Positions 1 to 11,754 of a stretch of 64,000 nt of DNA are shown in pieces. The position numbers were made by a program, and so were the translations under genes. This DNA comes from Nephromyces sp. MM_2019 (Eukaryota > Apicomplexa > Aconoidasida > Nephromycida): assembly GCA_015657535.1 (NCBI GenBank), contig JADHZB010001519.1:26133-90132 (forward strand), written 5' to 3'. The notes below the pieces were generated by a model. The model did not search any database and was not told where the DNA came from. It saw only the letters and a list, made by a program, of their open reading frames with translations. The first letter of the stretch is position 1, and every line of letters begins with the position of its first letter.

Positions 1-3000
1 ATAGCACTAAAGACTGCCCTCAACTAAAAAGTGATTACTGCGAAGTGACGGAAGAATATGCTCTGGAAGAAGTTGCGGCCTATTCCATCCAAATATCAAA
101 AGTAAAGAAAAGCACAAAGAACAGACTATCACAATTGCAGATAAGTTAACTCAAACGGCACGCGTAGGTCGCATGCCTGGTCCATGCATACTAAACAAGC
201 TTCGCCAAAAACAACTCCACAAAAAGCACAATGGGTATGCTGAATGCAGTGCTTTTTCTGGCGCAGAGATTCAAAACCCATTATACATACTATCCACCTC
301 TAAGGAGAAAAAAAGTATCCAGAGGCTGACCAAGGAAAAATTTAGATAAATAAACAATGTATACAATATATGACAAAAACATTGTGATTATAAAACAATC
401 GAGCTTGTTATACGGGGAAAATAAGCTATCATTGTAGGCATGCAACGCATAAAGGAGACAAGGATGCAACTAAAAGAGCTCTCAACATTGCTAGATAGAA
501 TTAAAGGAGCCAAAAAAATACAGGCATCACAACTAGCTCTGAGTAAAGGCTATACCTGAGCACAAAGGGACGTGGTAATACCTACGGATAAATCACACAA
601 AAACAGTCCCAGTAACGCGCAAGAAATTCCAATCTCCAAAAATGCAAAAGGAGCCCCATAATCTACGGAATGCTCCAGAAGTAACATAATTAAACGAAAT
701 TTCATAACTAGAAACTATTTCAGAGAGGAATAATCGAAATTACAAGTTAATAAAGTACTTAGAAACGTAAAAGATCGGGCAACATTTGGATACAAATAAA
801 AGCACAATTTATCGCAAACATGGAAAAAATATTATCTACCTATAATAAGTAAGCACATGTCCGCAGCATAATGCCGCGCGACTACACAATCAAAGTGACA
901 TTACAAGCCACTTTCAAAAGGAAAGTTAATATGAAATGGGCATACAAATGCTTGAAAAGCAGCATCAAATCAACTTGAGGCCACCACTCTACATATATGG
1001 ACATCCAGAAGAATCACAATTTACATGGAAGTATGTTGTACTGAGCAAAGTACCAGCGCCTATACATATCCCGTGAACAAGGGCACAGACCATGAAGGTT
1101 CAAAAACACCAATTCTACTGAGGCTGTGCATCTTATACTCTAGCCAGTCACTTCGTTATTTACACGACATACCTTTTCAGGAATACATTATAACCTTGCG
1201 ATAACGGAAAAGATAATTCTAATCAATAATATTTGGTACATCCTATAACCATAAAAAGTATAGTGTAACTCCCGGGCCAAAGCTTAGCACTCTGCGGAGT
1301 ATGCAAGTAAGTAGTTAAGGAAAACTTTAGACGATACAGCAAAGAAATACAAGGGATTCAAAAAGCTAGGATATAGGACTGCGAAATATTAAACTTCACG
1401 AATATATAGTCTTTACGGAATGCGACGCAAAGGAGTAACAAACCCTCCGCATGAGTCGCCAAGCAATCTTTAATGTAGACAAACAGGTAAAGCAGCAGTG
1501 CATGGATATCGCGCTTGAATGTTTTTTTGGGTAAAAATATGAGATTTTCAAAAGCAAGCACCTTTTTATCATAGCAATATGCAAACGAAGAGAAAGAAAG
1601 ATGAGGTTTTCTTCTTAGAAGTACGCATCCCAGTAATTATAAAGCTACATTAGAATCGATTTAAAGGTGCTGCCGCACAAAGTGAGTTATAGCCGACAAA
1701 AGGCGGGTGACCCCTTAACGTGTATAATAGCATTCCTATACTATGCCAAAGAAACAAATCACGGTACTACATTAAAAATATCACCCGACCAACATGAATA
1801 GGCTATACTAGATAAAAGCATAATCGCATGCATAAGAGTAATACTACATTTTAAGAACACAAAAAAAAACTATGCAAGGGATGACACTAAATATACATAG
1901 AGAGATCCCCTCTAGCAGGATATAAGAGAAGATGATCCAGAAGGCTAGTAAGAACGTGGGGAAACGAACAATGTATTAAAAAACATAAGGCTAGGTACCA
2001 AGCCAGGTACAACCTGTACCATAACAAAAGCAAAAGCGAGATCACACCAAGCATTTCATAGGCACAATGCATGATCCCCAATAGTATACACAAACTCACA
2101 AATTCAAGCTAACATGAATCAGCATGACGAACTAATCATAAAACACAAGGTATTTATACACAGAAAAGCACGAATTTCATGATTTAATGAAGGAATGTGT
2201 TAATGCGCCAACTCTGCTGGCTCCACTAATTCGCAGAGCACAAATTTACAACAGAGGATGATGAGGAATCCACAAGGGATCATGTGCTACGCTGATCGCT
2301 TCATATACATTGATAAAAAAAACAAGCTTGACAAGAGAGAAGTAAGCACTCAGAAAGCAGCAGAAATGAAGAATAAGCAACGTGCCAACTTAATAGTTAA
2401 TAAAGAAAAGAAGAGGAAGCCTATTAACCCTAAAGTAATGCACACAAAAAAAGCCTCCACATATTACTACTTCCATAAGATCTCTCATAAAATGGTTCCT
2501 CGACTTATTTTAAGCAAGAAACAACCACAAATATTAATATAAACTGCCATGCAGCAAGTCAATAAGAAATGTATAAAACGACGCGATTTATATAACAGTA
2601 AAGCTCATACACAGATAGGAAAATGACAGTATATAATTACAGCTAAAAGCATCGCTTGCTGTTTTGCATGCATAACACGTCATCATACAGTCACTACTCC
2701 TTTCCTTCCGTTTCCAAACGCTTGTATGCCACACAATGATAATTCTCCATCTTTGTAAAGAACGCCAAAAAAATTGCAAGCCTTAACGTGTGTTTCTTTG
2801 AAATACGCGCATGATATGCTCAATGTCATACGTTAAATACGAAGTCTGACATATAGAGAAGTTAGTCAACAAAGCAACTAATATCAAAGGCATCAGCGTA
2901 GCTATCCAGAAAAAATACTTGAAACATACCATGTATTGCACCCAAAATACGTATATCGGCACAATTCAATTTCCTGAAACTAAGCTCCCTTTGTATATAC

Positions 3001-3390
3001 TTCACAACCCTATAAGACATACTTTAGTGCCTCTTAGCATTAAAGCAAGCTCTGCTACAAATAATATTCCTTCCAATTTAAAACTGATTAAGTATATAAA
3101 TATTTCCAAATCCTTGGTTTGCATAAAATCCATACTCCATGCTAAACTGAATGCAACTTCTTTCCAGGCTACAAACTAACTTGTGGGTACAAAAAACCAT
3201 ATTAAGTAACCTTTAAAGTCCTAAAATGTGCACACAATATCAGCGATATACAGCAACATCGAATATCCTTGAAACAGGCAGAGAAAAAAAGCCACTTCTT
3301 GTATAAGTAAGAGAGATAGCAGCTGGCTAAAATCCCGCTGGACATCGATATATTGCCTAGAGAGCGAGAGAGAGAGTATGGCAACATAAT

Positions 3391-3705
3391 TCAAACAAAA
3401 AATTTATTCTTCACATTCCCTTTATGGGAGGAGAGACTATAAGGAGATTTTTTTAGTGAGTAGCGCCGGAATACTGGCAGCTTAGCTAAAAACTTGGCGA
3501 TTTTACTGAGAAGATACACACAAGACACAGCTTCAGGAATATCCAAATCATCCTGTAAACCTCCAAAGACGCACAGAATAGAAAAATATGGTCCATCAAA
3601 CATAAAAGAGAGAATATGCATTATTGCTATTATTGCTGTTATTGCTGCTATTAAGGGCAATAAATTCAACAGTAAGAGAAAGACTGAGATGCTATGAAAT
3701 GCCAA
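3391..3705 (-). other. Open stretch, possible exon, unidentified
   Basis: About 104 codons are open on the minus strand, with internal ATGs but none at the 5' end of the stretch. The first third is hydrophobic and comes from the ATTATTGC microsatellite, so it is probably not coding. The following part (around 3430-3610) has a more protein-like, mixed composition, with a D-D-L-D-I-P-E-A segment and a basic end. It lies on the kinase strand, downstream of it. No family is recognised, and it may be chance. Confidence 0.18.
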
Positions 3706-4383
3706 AAACCTATAGACATTTTATGTAAAACAAACAAACCGCATTCATATGAAAACTCGCTGGAATTAGCACTCCCTGCAAGAGACAAAAAAACATATGA
3801 AGCAAAGCACAAAAAATTACAAGCAGAAACAGACTGCAATCTGAAAAAAATAGACTACCGAGTCAATGACAACAAACTCTCAAACTAAGAATGAATTAGA
3901 CAGATTTTATCTCCACAGCTTATAAGTAAAAAGCCAGGACAAGAAAAGCCACAAAGGGTTCCATATGCCATCTACTGTAGTAGGAAAGGCGCGCGCATAA
4001 TAATATAGTAAAAAAATTGTAATAAGAGGACAAGAAAATCTTTAAGTAGAACTGCGATAACGCTGCTGCATGTCAACTCAGGAAGCAAGTATCCGCTAAA
4101 CCTTTAACGAATTCTCTCAATAGAAGTTCACGGTAAAATATTATCATCAAGACGAAAAATCAACACAAAATCAAGCTCCTTGATGCGGACAGTGCGCACA
4201 ATAGGTACAACTTGTATGGTACTACCTTGTAGTAGGTGGTATCATACACAGTACAATAAGAGGAGCCATGTTGCTGTACTGCTGCTTTAAAACTACGCTA
4301 TGCAAGCACAAAATCACGTAAAAATTCCGTCTCCATAAAATCAGATAAACATGTAAAAAGTGTCTTTTGTAGGATATAAAAAG

Positions 4384-4548
4384 GGTTGGCGTGTTGGTTG
4401 GTGTGTGCTGGTGGGTGCATGTGTCTGTCTGTTTGTCTGCTTGTATGTGACTGTGCCTGTCTGTGCGTCTGTCTATGGCTGTGCCTGTGTGTGTTCCTCT
4501 CCCCCTCTACCTGCCTCTCCCCCTCTGTTTGTCTCTCCTTACACGGGG
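4384..4548. repeat. GT/CT-rich simple-sequence tract
   Basis: The + strand runs from TGTGTGC/GGTTGG-type sequence into TGTCTGTCTG and then into a C/T-only stretch with CCCCCTCT blocks. The V/C/L-rich open frames seen here on + and the H/R/Q-rich one on - are by-products of the simple sequence. It lies about 260 bases past the kinase stop codon. Confidence 0.8.
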
Positions 4549-4809
4549 GCTCAGCAGACATAATTGCGAATCAAGACTTTCGGAAATAATACATATATAT
4601 CGAAATAACTCCTCATAAAGAAACAGATATAGTCAAGTCCGAAATACATAAACTACCAGTAAATAGTGTCAGATACCATGTTTGCGTGTTTTTATGACGA
4701 ATAGCGATTTGTAGCCTCCTCAAAGCCTGGAGCTTGCACTTCGCTAGGGGTATATATCAAGCATAAACTCCATTTCTTGTAGCGCTTCATTTCAATTCCA
4801 CAAAAGATG

Positions 4810-7800
4810 CTAATCAAGCATCTCGCCCATCTTACAATATCCACCACGCGTACTTTTGAAACCATCGCCAGAATTATAAACAGTTTCATCTGCGCATGTT
4901 ACACTGGATTTCGCCAAGTTAATTCCGTCATCCTTTTCAAAAATATTCCAAGAAATTCCACGAAAAAATCTGTGCGACTTCAATATATCAGCACTTCTGT
5001 GACTGTAACCCAGCCTGTTGCGAGGCTCCTGAAAGAAAATGCATCATTTAGCTAGTTATATGGCAGAAAAAAAGGGTTTTCTATAAACTTATGCATGAAG
5101 ATTTCGTGATAGGGCTTAAAGGTAATAAAATCTTCTACTATATAATAGACACAAGACCAATCTACCGGACACAGTTATCAAATCAAAGGAGAAGATCACC
5201 AAAAGCAACCCGATACGCCCTTCATAGCATCCTACACCTTGTCTTTACTTCTACCCTCATATTATACACAACACATTTCCTACCTTCACAAGCAGCTGGT
5301 TAATAAGATGACAGGCATCAGGGTGTAAGTAGAAGGGGTAAACAACCGGCTTTGTGAGGATATTTTTGATCACTTGGCTCGCAGTACGCCCTACAAAAGG
5401 GGTATTACCCACCAGCATTTCATACAAAAGAATTCCAAACATCCAGTAATCTGCTGTTCTGGTATAACCTTTACCAAGTATAATCTCTGGGGCGAGATAT
5501 TCGTGAGTACCGCATACAGTGTAGGCCAGACGTTGTTTCAACTGGTATCCAAGCTTGCGTAACACAGCCTCTTCTATATCACCTTTGTATTCATCAAGAG
5601 GCAGATCAGAAACAGAAGATCGCGGGAAACCCACAGTTTTCGTCTTTGCAGCGCAAGTCTTATCCTTGGCAATAGCTCCTTCCACGCTGCTGCCACCAGC
5701 ATAAAGATCTTGTGTGTTAGCTCCATCCTTCTGCACAAAAGCAGGCAACCGATCACCCCGATTGTCCACCATATCGGACGTACTGGGCGATATCGGAACA
5801 GAAGACTTACAAGCCTCCTTGGAATAACTGCATGGGGCAGAAGGCGGACTATCATTAGACAATCTAGGCAAACGAGTGCACGGGATATCTAAAGGAAATT
5901 CGCTTCTCAATGGGGGGTGCTTCTTACCGGTACAACTAGATGAAAAATGAGAATACTGACACATATTCGCCACCAGATTACCCCTTTCTCCAGCGTCTTC
6001 ATACTCCAAATTCGTGGGGGAAGCTGAAGAAAAGCCACAAGAGTCAGTTCCAACAACTGAGCCGTTTGAAAGGCATGGTTCAGCGGGTTGATCATAGAGG
6101 CTTCTCTTTGGTTTTGAGATGCACGAATCCACATTGTGTGCCTTCACAGGAGAATCTGAAGAGGAGAACGCACACGACGCTCCTCGAGAAATGAAATGTC
6201 CGGCGTCGCCTGAGACGGAAGGCACGGGAGTCGCCATATGATCGATGCCCAAGGTATCCTCTAGCTTCAACATGGGGTCTCCAGGTGGAAATCGCACAGA
6301 GAGCGGCTCCAATTCATCCCCTGTTCTTTGTGGAGGACGAGAATCCCCCAAGGTAGATCCTGGTATTTGCACTCGATTTTTAGTATTATGGAAGCCCATA
6401 CAAAGGTGCTCAGGGGATTTTTTTTTCTTCTTCTTCTTCTTCTTCGAATCATCTAGCCTTAACAACGCTTCTCCTGAGGTTAAGCAGCGAGGCCCACCAA
6501 GTGGGAATCCATATTTCATATAACCTGTTGCTTTATGCGAGAGCTCCGAAGCTTTGAAACCAATGCCTCCCAGAACACGCATACCTCCTATAACTAAATG
6601 AGCCTTATGGGAATGCCTGTAGAAGTGCAGTTTATGCCTGAGACACCCACCCCTAGTTGAAGTAAGCGCACGCGAACGAGCTACCGGCCTGGATAAGTTC
6701 TGGGCGAGCACATCAGGTGCATCGCAACTGTAACGATGCATCGCTTTAGACTCAAGAGAGACATTACCAGAGGTTTCATCGCCAAATTTCAAACCCAGAG
6801 AGCATGTTCGGCTGCAATGCCCTGAGTTTAGTGAAGTAGACACACAATTTGCTGCCATGCTTTTATGTTCTCTCCCATGGGGTGTCTTAGCACCAGCTTC
6901 GCAGCGATTAAAGAGGGAAAATAACGGCTTGGGGGTATCTGGGTGATGTGTGAGGGGGGGGTGGGGATTTCGCGCATTGTGCTTAGACAGTTGGTTCCCA
7001 CGGTGTGGTGCACCTGACGAAGATGTAGCACCTCCCAGAAGCAAAGCACCCAGTGAAACTATCGATTTGTAAGCCTTTTTGAAGGCTTTCTTCACACTTA
7101 AAGTATATCCCTGCGTGACGGGTGAGCGGGATGCGCATGGCTCTGGTACGAACTGGAGCTGATTAGAAACGGTTAAACCTAATGGCGAATGATTAAGTGC
7201 ATGGGAGTTACCCCCTACACATGAGTTCCCCCCCTCATGATATCCTGGAGGTAGCAAATCAGCCATAAAACGCGAATTTCGCCGCGTCTTCACAGTACGT
7301 GACATTCTTCCCAGAGGCTTTGGCTGTAAACTAGGCCAATCACGCCGGCACATAAATGGAAGCCCCAGTATCCGCATACCTTCATGGAGGCGTAAAAATT
7401 TCAAAGAACGTTTAGCAGTGCGAAAAATATTAAAATCTTTACTTCGCTTCGGAGAATTAAATCCTGCAGTGGATGGACTAATATAGTTCACTTCTCCCAA
7501 ATGCCGTGAAAAACCAAAGTCTATAAGCCGAAGGTTTCCACGGCTGTCCAGCATAATGTTCTCAGGCTTAAGGTCACGATAAATTATGCCCTTATTATGA
7601 AGGTATTCCAAGGCCAAAAACACTTGCGCAGCATACAATCTCGCCAAAGTGACATTGAACCTCTTTTCTCTCCTAATCTTATAGTACAGCTCTCCTCCAG
7701 AGAGGTATTCCATAACCAATACATAGTTCGCTGAATCTTCAAACCAGGCATATAACTCCACAATGAACGGATGTCTGAGCTTTTCAAGGATTACCCCCTC

Positions 7801-10800
7801 AAGCTTCGCATTCCAAATCTGCCGTTTATTCAGCGCCTTTAATTTATTGACAACCTTTAATGCAACCGGGCAATCATAGTAGGATTCTAGATCAGGAGTT
7901 TGCAAGGTAGTTGATGCGGTATTCAGTACATTCGGCGAGGATAACGAGCTTTCTAGTGCTTGGGTTGAGAAGGTGGAGCAAGAAAAAGGAGGCTGGAAGC
8001 TTGAAGCAACGGTAGCCTGCTTAGTTGGAATTCCATTAGAGTTTTGGGGATTAAAAGATGGTAAAGAAGAACCAGCTTGAAATCCATGAGATAAAACAGA
8101 ATGAGAAGAGCAAGCAGCACTTGGATCAGCACCTGCAGCTTTGTCTGTGGGTAACACATTATGTGAGGGACTGCTACTGATGGCTAGCCTGCTGCCAGAA
8201 TCAACAGAAGTTTGCTCACAAGTGGTAGCGTCCAGGATATCAGTAGGTGACGAAATTACAGTGTAATCTTCACCATGATACTTTTTAAAACTTGAAAACT
8301 TTAGCTTTTTCGCCCCCGAGTTACACAAGTTATTCGTGTTCTCCACAAGCGCCAGCGTAGGTATACTCGCTAAACCCTCGTCAGGAAACATCTGTAACTT
8401 CCTACGGTTTGGGATAACCAACCGGGGTACCTCTACAGGCTCCACAGTGGCTTTAAAAGTAGTATTTAACTCCACAGAGGCTGCATCTCTGGTTTCCAGA
8501 GGCTTATTGGTTCCTGCGACTGAAGACACCATGAGCAGATCTACAAAGGTGGAAGTGTCACTGATATTCAAAGCATAATCCATACCTCTACAAATAGTAT
8601 TTGCCTGGTTTTTATCGTGTGTGCATAACCAGCCCCCGTCCATTTTTAGAGGAGCGCTTTCGAAGCGAATAGACGAAGCAGTCCACCGACGAGATGCAGG
8701 CCTGTTCTTACGTGAGAGTAAAGGATAAAATTTAGAGGAAAAGGAAGATATCGATGATCTCTCACAGCGTGCAATGATACCCTCGAAATCCACTTTGCAA
8801 GCATCAGGGCTTTCATGATAAAGTGTCGGAGTTTCAGTGGGTTTCGAGGGCCTAGCTACATCAAAAGAAGGGGCAGCAGCGTTTTTACATCGTAAATTAT
8901 TTTGTGTTGCATTGCTCTGATAATCACAACAGCTAGCACTCCACCCAGACACATTAGGCCTCTCAAATCCTAAAGACAAAGCGTTATCTATTCCTGCATT
9001 ATGAGTAAAGAACTCGGAAGCACTATTATCTTCAGGATCTTCAAAAACTTCCTGCACATCAAACACACGGGTATTAGAAGATACTCTCTTCAAGGTTGGC
9101 TGAGCTCCAAACGCAATCATTTTTCCTCTAGAAACCTTGTCTCCATCCGGGAAACCATGCAGTAAGCTACAGTCATAATGCATAGATTCTGTAGAGATGC
9201 CACAAGCATCATCCTTCATTTTTGCTCCGATATCGCAATGGCGGACTAAGCTTGAAGATTCATCACAGGTAGTGGAGCTTGTGCTGCCGAAACCATTCCA
9301 TAGTCTAACAGCCTCATGATTCTGCGTAGCATTGCTAGAGTCATCAACAGCCATCTTGGAAGCGGGAGAACATTCCTGCTCCCAACATCCCTCGAACTCC
9401 ACATGATGAAAGTTTCCAGTAGTGTCCTCAATATCACGATGAATATTTTCAGACTCCCTCTTACATATAGTGTGCTCGTCATCTGCACATAATTTTTCGT
9501 ACTCTATATCACAGTCTCCATCGTGATATACTCCAACAGAAGTATTCTTCCTTTGGCAATCACTGAACAATCTGGACTGCCTAGTAGTGGTACTTAATCG
9601 GGAAATCCACTCAAGATTTCGATCAGCTTCCTCATTTCCAGACATTAATGAGGAAGAGCCAAGAAAATCCGAAGAATTGCTACAAAGAAGCTTATAAGGA
9701 GACAATTTTTCGAGCACCGAATTTCCATTACTCAAGCAATCCTTAGAGTTCCCCATAAGAGGGAATGAAGCAGCTTTTTTCACCAATTTCACCATCGTGG
9801 GAGTCTCATCTACACATAAATCCTCATGGCTACAACTGCCAGCACACTGCAAAGAGAAAAAAAATGGGATCCATTTGGTTGGTTTCTCAGCTTCTTCAAC
9901 TTTGCATCTGCCACGATGGCTTTCGCTAACTCTTGCACTTCCCCTTCCGATAGTCTCAACTCCTATAAGTTTATTATCCCATGACGACGCTGAATTTCGT
10001 GTGTGATAGCATGACGAGCCCCAAGATTTCCTTGTAACTTCCACTACCGAACATCCTTCTATGGCTTTAAGCGTTTCAGAAAAAAGTCTGTTTGCAGACT
10101 CACCAGTCTCTGATGAGAGTATTGAATCTTTCTTACTTCCGCTAGTAGCAGCGAAAAGACTACATGCGATTGGCGGGCAGGAACCCACAACAGAATCATT
10201 ATTAGGATCGATTAAGGATAACTCACTACGAGGCTTCGAATATGAAGGGAGAATATACTGAATAGACGCATCCTTTAGCTCCAACGTATAATCTACACTC
10301 CAAGAACCAGGCGATAGAATGCTAGTGAGTCCTCTCACCGCCCCAAGAGAATGAACACCAGAGTCATTAGCAACTTCTCGGTAGGGCGAACCATGACATC
10401 TATTGGGTAGCAGAAAACTCGGGAAGGATGCGCGATACGGCCTACCAGGGGGTTTTTGAATAAGCTTCTTACCATCATGAGAGACAGCGCCACAGCAGTG
10501 CGTGGGATTAGCATCATAATCCGTGCCCTGAACCACCTGAGTGGTATCTACTACCCTAAAAAATGGCTTAAATGCCTTGCTTCCATCAACACAAACCATA
10601 TCCGATGAATCAAGGGCAAGCATCCCAAATTGCTGCGAACAAAGGCTAGAAACGAAGTCACCACTTGCATCAAGCCGCTGCGACAGCTCCTCAGCCGAAT
10701 GGGCAATGTCCTGTGTGTTCTTACTGAAATCTTTAGCAGGCTGAGAAACATCCAAAGAATTCTTTGGAGAATCACTCAATTTGACACCATCACTTGAAGC

Positions 10801-11754
10801 AATGAATCTTTGGCTTCTTTTCTTATCGTTAATCTTCAAGCTGCTCATATTGGAATCGCATGGAGGTTGGTTACGGAGGGCAAGCGATTGTTCAGGGGGT
10901 AAGCTGGAGGATTCTTCATCGATAAAAATCGCATCAGCATTCTTCAGATTATCCCGGGCCAACTTTGGATCTCTAAACTCAATACATACACCATCACGAG
11001 GCTTTTTAGAGTACTCAATATCTAGCCCTTCACCAATATTCTCGAGAATACAGTTACTAGCTCCATGCTGAGGATCAATCGGCACTGCTGCTGCGATACA
11101 CCCACCACTCATAGCATACTTCCCACTGGTGAGTGCAGGTCTGGAATCTGCCAACGAATCCATTGTGCTGCCATTGTAGGTTGTACCTCCATCTAACGAC
11201 TCCGGATGCAAGTAATTATACTGTTCTATGCTATTTGATAAATCTTTCGAGCAACACACGCCTATATCGATGGACACACTAGAAGATAGGGAAGTTGGGG
11301 CTGAGCTGCTCAACGGAGCACGAACCTTCAAGTAACCTACATACACCTTTCCGAAAGATCCTGCCCCAGCAGAGCGACGGAACAAAAAATCATTCAAACC
11401 TAGTGCATCACGAGATCTAATTTCGTTCTTTAATTGCTTCATAATATCCTTCTCCAGAGTTAAGCTTTTATGCACATTGAGGCTGCTGGAAAAGGAAACC
11501 GGAAGGTCAGGAGAGCCGATTTTAGGAGAAGAAAAGTGGGAAAAAGTTCGATTAAAAGAGCCACCTTTTTTGGAATGAATTGCCCTTAAAAACTTTTCTG
11601 AAATACTGATATTCCCAGAGATTCCTTTTTTTCCTGTGCATGGAAAATGAGGAGACATTTTGCTATGTAAGCCAATTCTCTTATCAAGATGTGACGCACG
11701 ACGAGAGGCACTCCCCACAGCCGGGTCCAAAAGCCTACCATGCTGCTGTACCAT
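4810..11754 (-). CDS. AGC-family Ser/Thr protein kinase with two giant catalytic-domain insertions
   Basis: Exon 1 is 11754-5284 (2157 codons). The intron is 5283-5029 (GT-AG, phase 0) and exon 2 is 5028-4810 (72 codons and TAG), giving about 2229 residues. The kinase motifs are in order. The glycine loop G-A-G-S-F-G is at residues 130-135 and the V-A-L-K lysine is Lys1300. Y-R-D-L-K-P-E-N has catalytic Asp1394, and D-F-G is at 1412-1414. T-V-C-G-T-H-E-Y-L-A-P-E is at 2079-2090, followed by D-Y-W-M-F-G. Exon 2 supplies the AGC motif P-R-N-R-L-G and then F-F-R-G-I-S-W. Residues of about 145-1285 and 1425-2065 are Ser/Asn-rich insertions, the second with a ten-lysine run near 1770. All catalytic residues are present, so activity is expected; the substrate is unknown. 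The start is the first ATG after an in-frame stop near 11808, but an acceptor-like CTTTCAG just upstream leaves room for a 5' exon. No hydrophobic-motif C-tail is seen. A donor-like GTAAGA near the end of exon 2 could lead to another exon. Confidence 0.9.
5029..5283 (-). other. Kinase intron
   Basis: The donor is GTAGGAAATG right after the Lys codon of L-L-V-K, and the acceptor is TTTTCTTTCAG just before E-P-R-N-R-L-G. Splicing joins kinase subdomain XI in frame (phase 0). Reading through would give a premature stop after eight extra residues. The fit to the AGC consensus across the junction is strong support. Confidence 0.88.
6419..6446. repeat. (TTC)n run encoding a lysine tract in the kinase
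   Basis: A T-run followed by repeated TTC on + reads on - as about ten consecutive Lys codons, inside the second kinase insertion. It is flanked by acidic and serine-rich sequence. The tract is likely to vary in length and is typical of fast-evolving loops. Confidence 0.85.

Larger units (their letters stand above)
1..4809. other. Spacer downstream of the kinase gene; no gene recognised
   Basis: AT-rich sequence with stops in all frames. No open stretch in it has recognisable motifs. The longest are about 94 codons on + at 2258-2542, which is Lys-rich as expected of A-rich DNA, and about 104 codons on - at 3391-3705. A short (TTATTGC)-like microsatellite lies at 3620-3652 and a GT/CT-rich tract at 4384-4548. 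Because the kinase is transcribed leftwards, the right end of this stretch must hold its 3' untranslated region. Confidence 0.5.

Noticed and set aside
260..285. Reverse-strand TTTTGAATC resembling a tRNA T-loop
   Set aside because: No flanking T-stem pairing, and no A box or acceptor stem at the right distance. No convincing tRNA was found anywhere in the window.
2421..2434. CCCTAAA word as a possible telomerase RNA template
   Set aside because: A single seven-base match in AT-rich DNA, with no adjoining structure.
2258..2542. 94-codon Lys-rich + frame with ATG
   Set aside because: The composition is what A-rich DNA gives; no motif and no conserved-looking segment.
2588..2779. Minus frames near 2700 that could look like a protein C-terminus
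   Set aside because: Two different frames gave equally plausible short peptides, and no upstream exon fits either.
4298..4563. Open frames of 67-87 codons around 4300-4590 on both strands
   Set aside because: They coincide with the GT/CT simple sequence and have repeat-like residue composition.
5374..10744. Many frames of 60-90 codons on both strands across the kinase exon
   Set aside because: They are shadows of the long kinase reading frame.
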